Positions 5,569 to 6,320 of a stretch of 6,320 nucleotides of DNA are shown in pieces; within the stretch, counting starts at the first letter, position 1, and each line of letters opens with the position of its first letter. The notes beneath the pieces are model-generated. The model was given only the letters and a program-made list of their open reading frames with translations, had not been told where the DNA came from and did not search any database. A program made the position numbers and the translations under genes. Source of the stretch: Methanosarcina sp. (GTDB lineage: Archaea > Halobacteriota > Methanosarcinia > Methanosarcinales > Methanosarcinaceae); the NCBI GenBank assembly GCA_013331265.1, contig DUGS01000139.1, positions 9,209 through 15,528 on the forward strand, in the 5' to 3' direction.

Positions 5569-6320
5569 ATGCTAAAAGAGTACTTCATACGCCGGGCTCT
5601 GTATCTCATTCCGGTTCTCATATTTATCTCATTTATGAGTTTCTCACTCATCTATATCGCTCCGGGAGACCCGGCAGAGATTATGATGACGAGTCCCTCG
5701 GGTGGATATGATGAGGCAGCTGTTGAAGCGTTCCGTATAGCCCATGGTCTTGACCAGCCCTTTTACATCCAGTATCTGAACTGGCTTAAAGGTGCGGTTG
5801 TCGGAGACTTTGGCTACTCGTATATGAGCGAACAGCCGGTGTTTGAAACTGTTCTGAATGCATTCCGAAATACATTGACTCTTTCAGTTTTTGCTCTTGC
5901 AATTGCTCTTGTTATCGCCATTCCGCTTGGCGTAGTCTCATCTCTGAAACATAACACCGTTGTTGACGACGCCTGCCGTCTGCTAGCTCTTTTCGGAGTA
6001 TCCATACCGAATTTCTGGCAGGCCTATCTGATGATAATTCTTTTTTCGGTAATCCTTCACTGGCTACCTGCATCTGGTTTCGGTCACGGGACAGACATCA
6101 GGTACATGATTCTGCCTGCAACCGTCCTTGGGACAGGGTCGGCAGCTGTAATGATGAGGATGATTCGTTCAAGCATGCTGGATGTCATGGGAAAGGAGTA
6201 CATCCAGACAGCACGTGGAAAAGGACTTTCTGAAAAGATCATTATCATCAGACATGCATTGAAAAACGCGCTTGTCCCGGTTATCACTGTGGTCGGTCTG
6301 TCAATTGGTTTTCTCTTAAA
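5569..6320 (+). CDS. ABC transporter permease, DppB/NikB family (5' part, runs off the window)
   Basis: Inner-membrane permease subunit of the nickel/peptide ABC importer family. The visible 250 residues include the N-terminal FIRRALYLIPVLIF helix (about 7-30), the APGDPA motif just after it (31-36), the GLDQPFYIQYLNWL segment (60-73), GDFGYSY (79-85), helices at about 101-124, 137-164 and 181-197, and the EAA loop EYIQTARGKGL (210-220) continuing to RHALKNAL, which docks the ATPase. Family members usually have 305-330 residues, so roughly 60-80 are missing beyond the right edge. The ATG has AGAGG (5557-5561) at 7-nt spacing and lies 31 bp after methyltransferase 2. A NikC/DppC partner and ATPases would be expected next. 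Nickel versus peptide specificity cannot be read from this part. Confidence 0.93.
   Translation, partial: MLKEYFIRRALYLIPVLIFISFMSFSLIYIAPGDPAEIMMTSPSGGYDEAAVEAFRIAHGLDQPFYIQYLNWLKGAVVGDFGYSYMSEQPVFETVLNAFRNTLTLSVFALAIALVIAIPLGVVSSLKHNTVVDDACRLLALFGVSIPNFWQAYLMIILFSVILHWLPASGFGHGTDIRYMILPATVLGTGSAAVMMRMIRSSMLDVMGKEYIQTARGKGLSEKIIIIRHALKNALVPVITVVGLSIGFLL

Overview
The window looks like a piece of a euryarchaeal, probably methanogen, genome. The reasons are archaeal box A promoter elements (TTTATATA, TTTAAATA) at archaeal distances from the genes, GGTG/GAGGG-type ribosome binding sites, very AT-rich intergenic DNA, and a lipoprotein-anchored NikA/DppA-type solute-binding protein next to a small SAM-dependent methyltransferase. 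The organism call is inference. No rRNA, tRNA, CRISPR array or complete insertion sequence was found.

Left part, minus strand: bases 1-125 are bounded by a 16-bp imperfect inverted repeat that resembles the ends of IS5-type elements, so this may be a MITE or an IS scar. It abuts and overlaps the stop codon of an MFS exporter gene (124-1302). The best-supported start of that gene is a rare ATT codon behind a good ribosome binding site, because the only ATG would cut off part of the first membrane helix. Upstream lies a class I methyltransferase gene (1489-2205).

Centre: a 578-bp divergent intergenic region (2206-2783) holds a strong box A for the rightward genes, weaker ones for the leftward methyltransferase, several palindromes and a short non-functional protein-like frame.

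Right part, plus strand: a complete SBP_bac_5 lipoprotein (2784-4355) is followed by 489 bp of decayed DNA. This contains tandem 26-bp/18-bp repeats, a long hairpin, a degenerate reading frame and the C-terminal remnant of a second solute-binding-protein gene. Next come a second class I methyltransferase (4845-5537), paralogous to the first, and the 5' part of a DppB/NikB permease (5569 to the right edge).

Working together: the rightward genes look like the start of a nickel/peptide-type ABC importer operon with a methyltransferase embedded in it. The leftward genes pair a paralogous methyltransferase with an MFS exporter. Exporter plus SAM enzyme plus Nik/Opp-type importer recalls the logic of the bacterial staphylopine (Cnt) metallophore systems. 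The idea that this locus makes, exports and recovers a methylated ligand is a hypothesis, not something the sequence proves.
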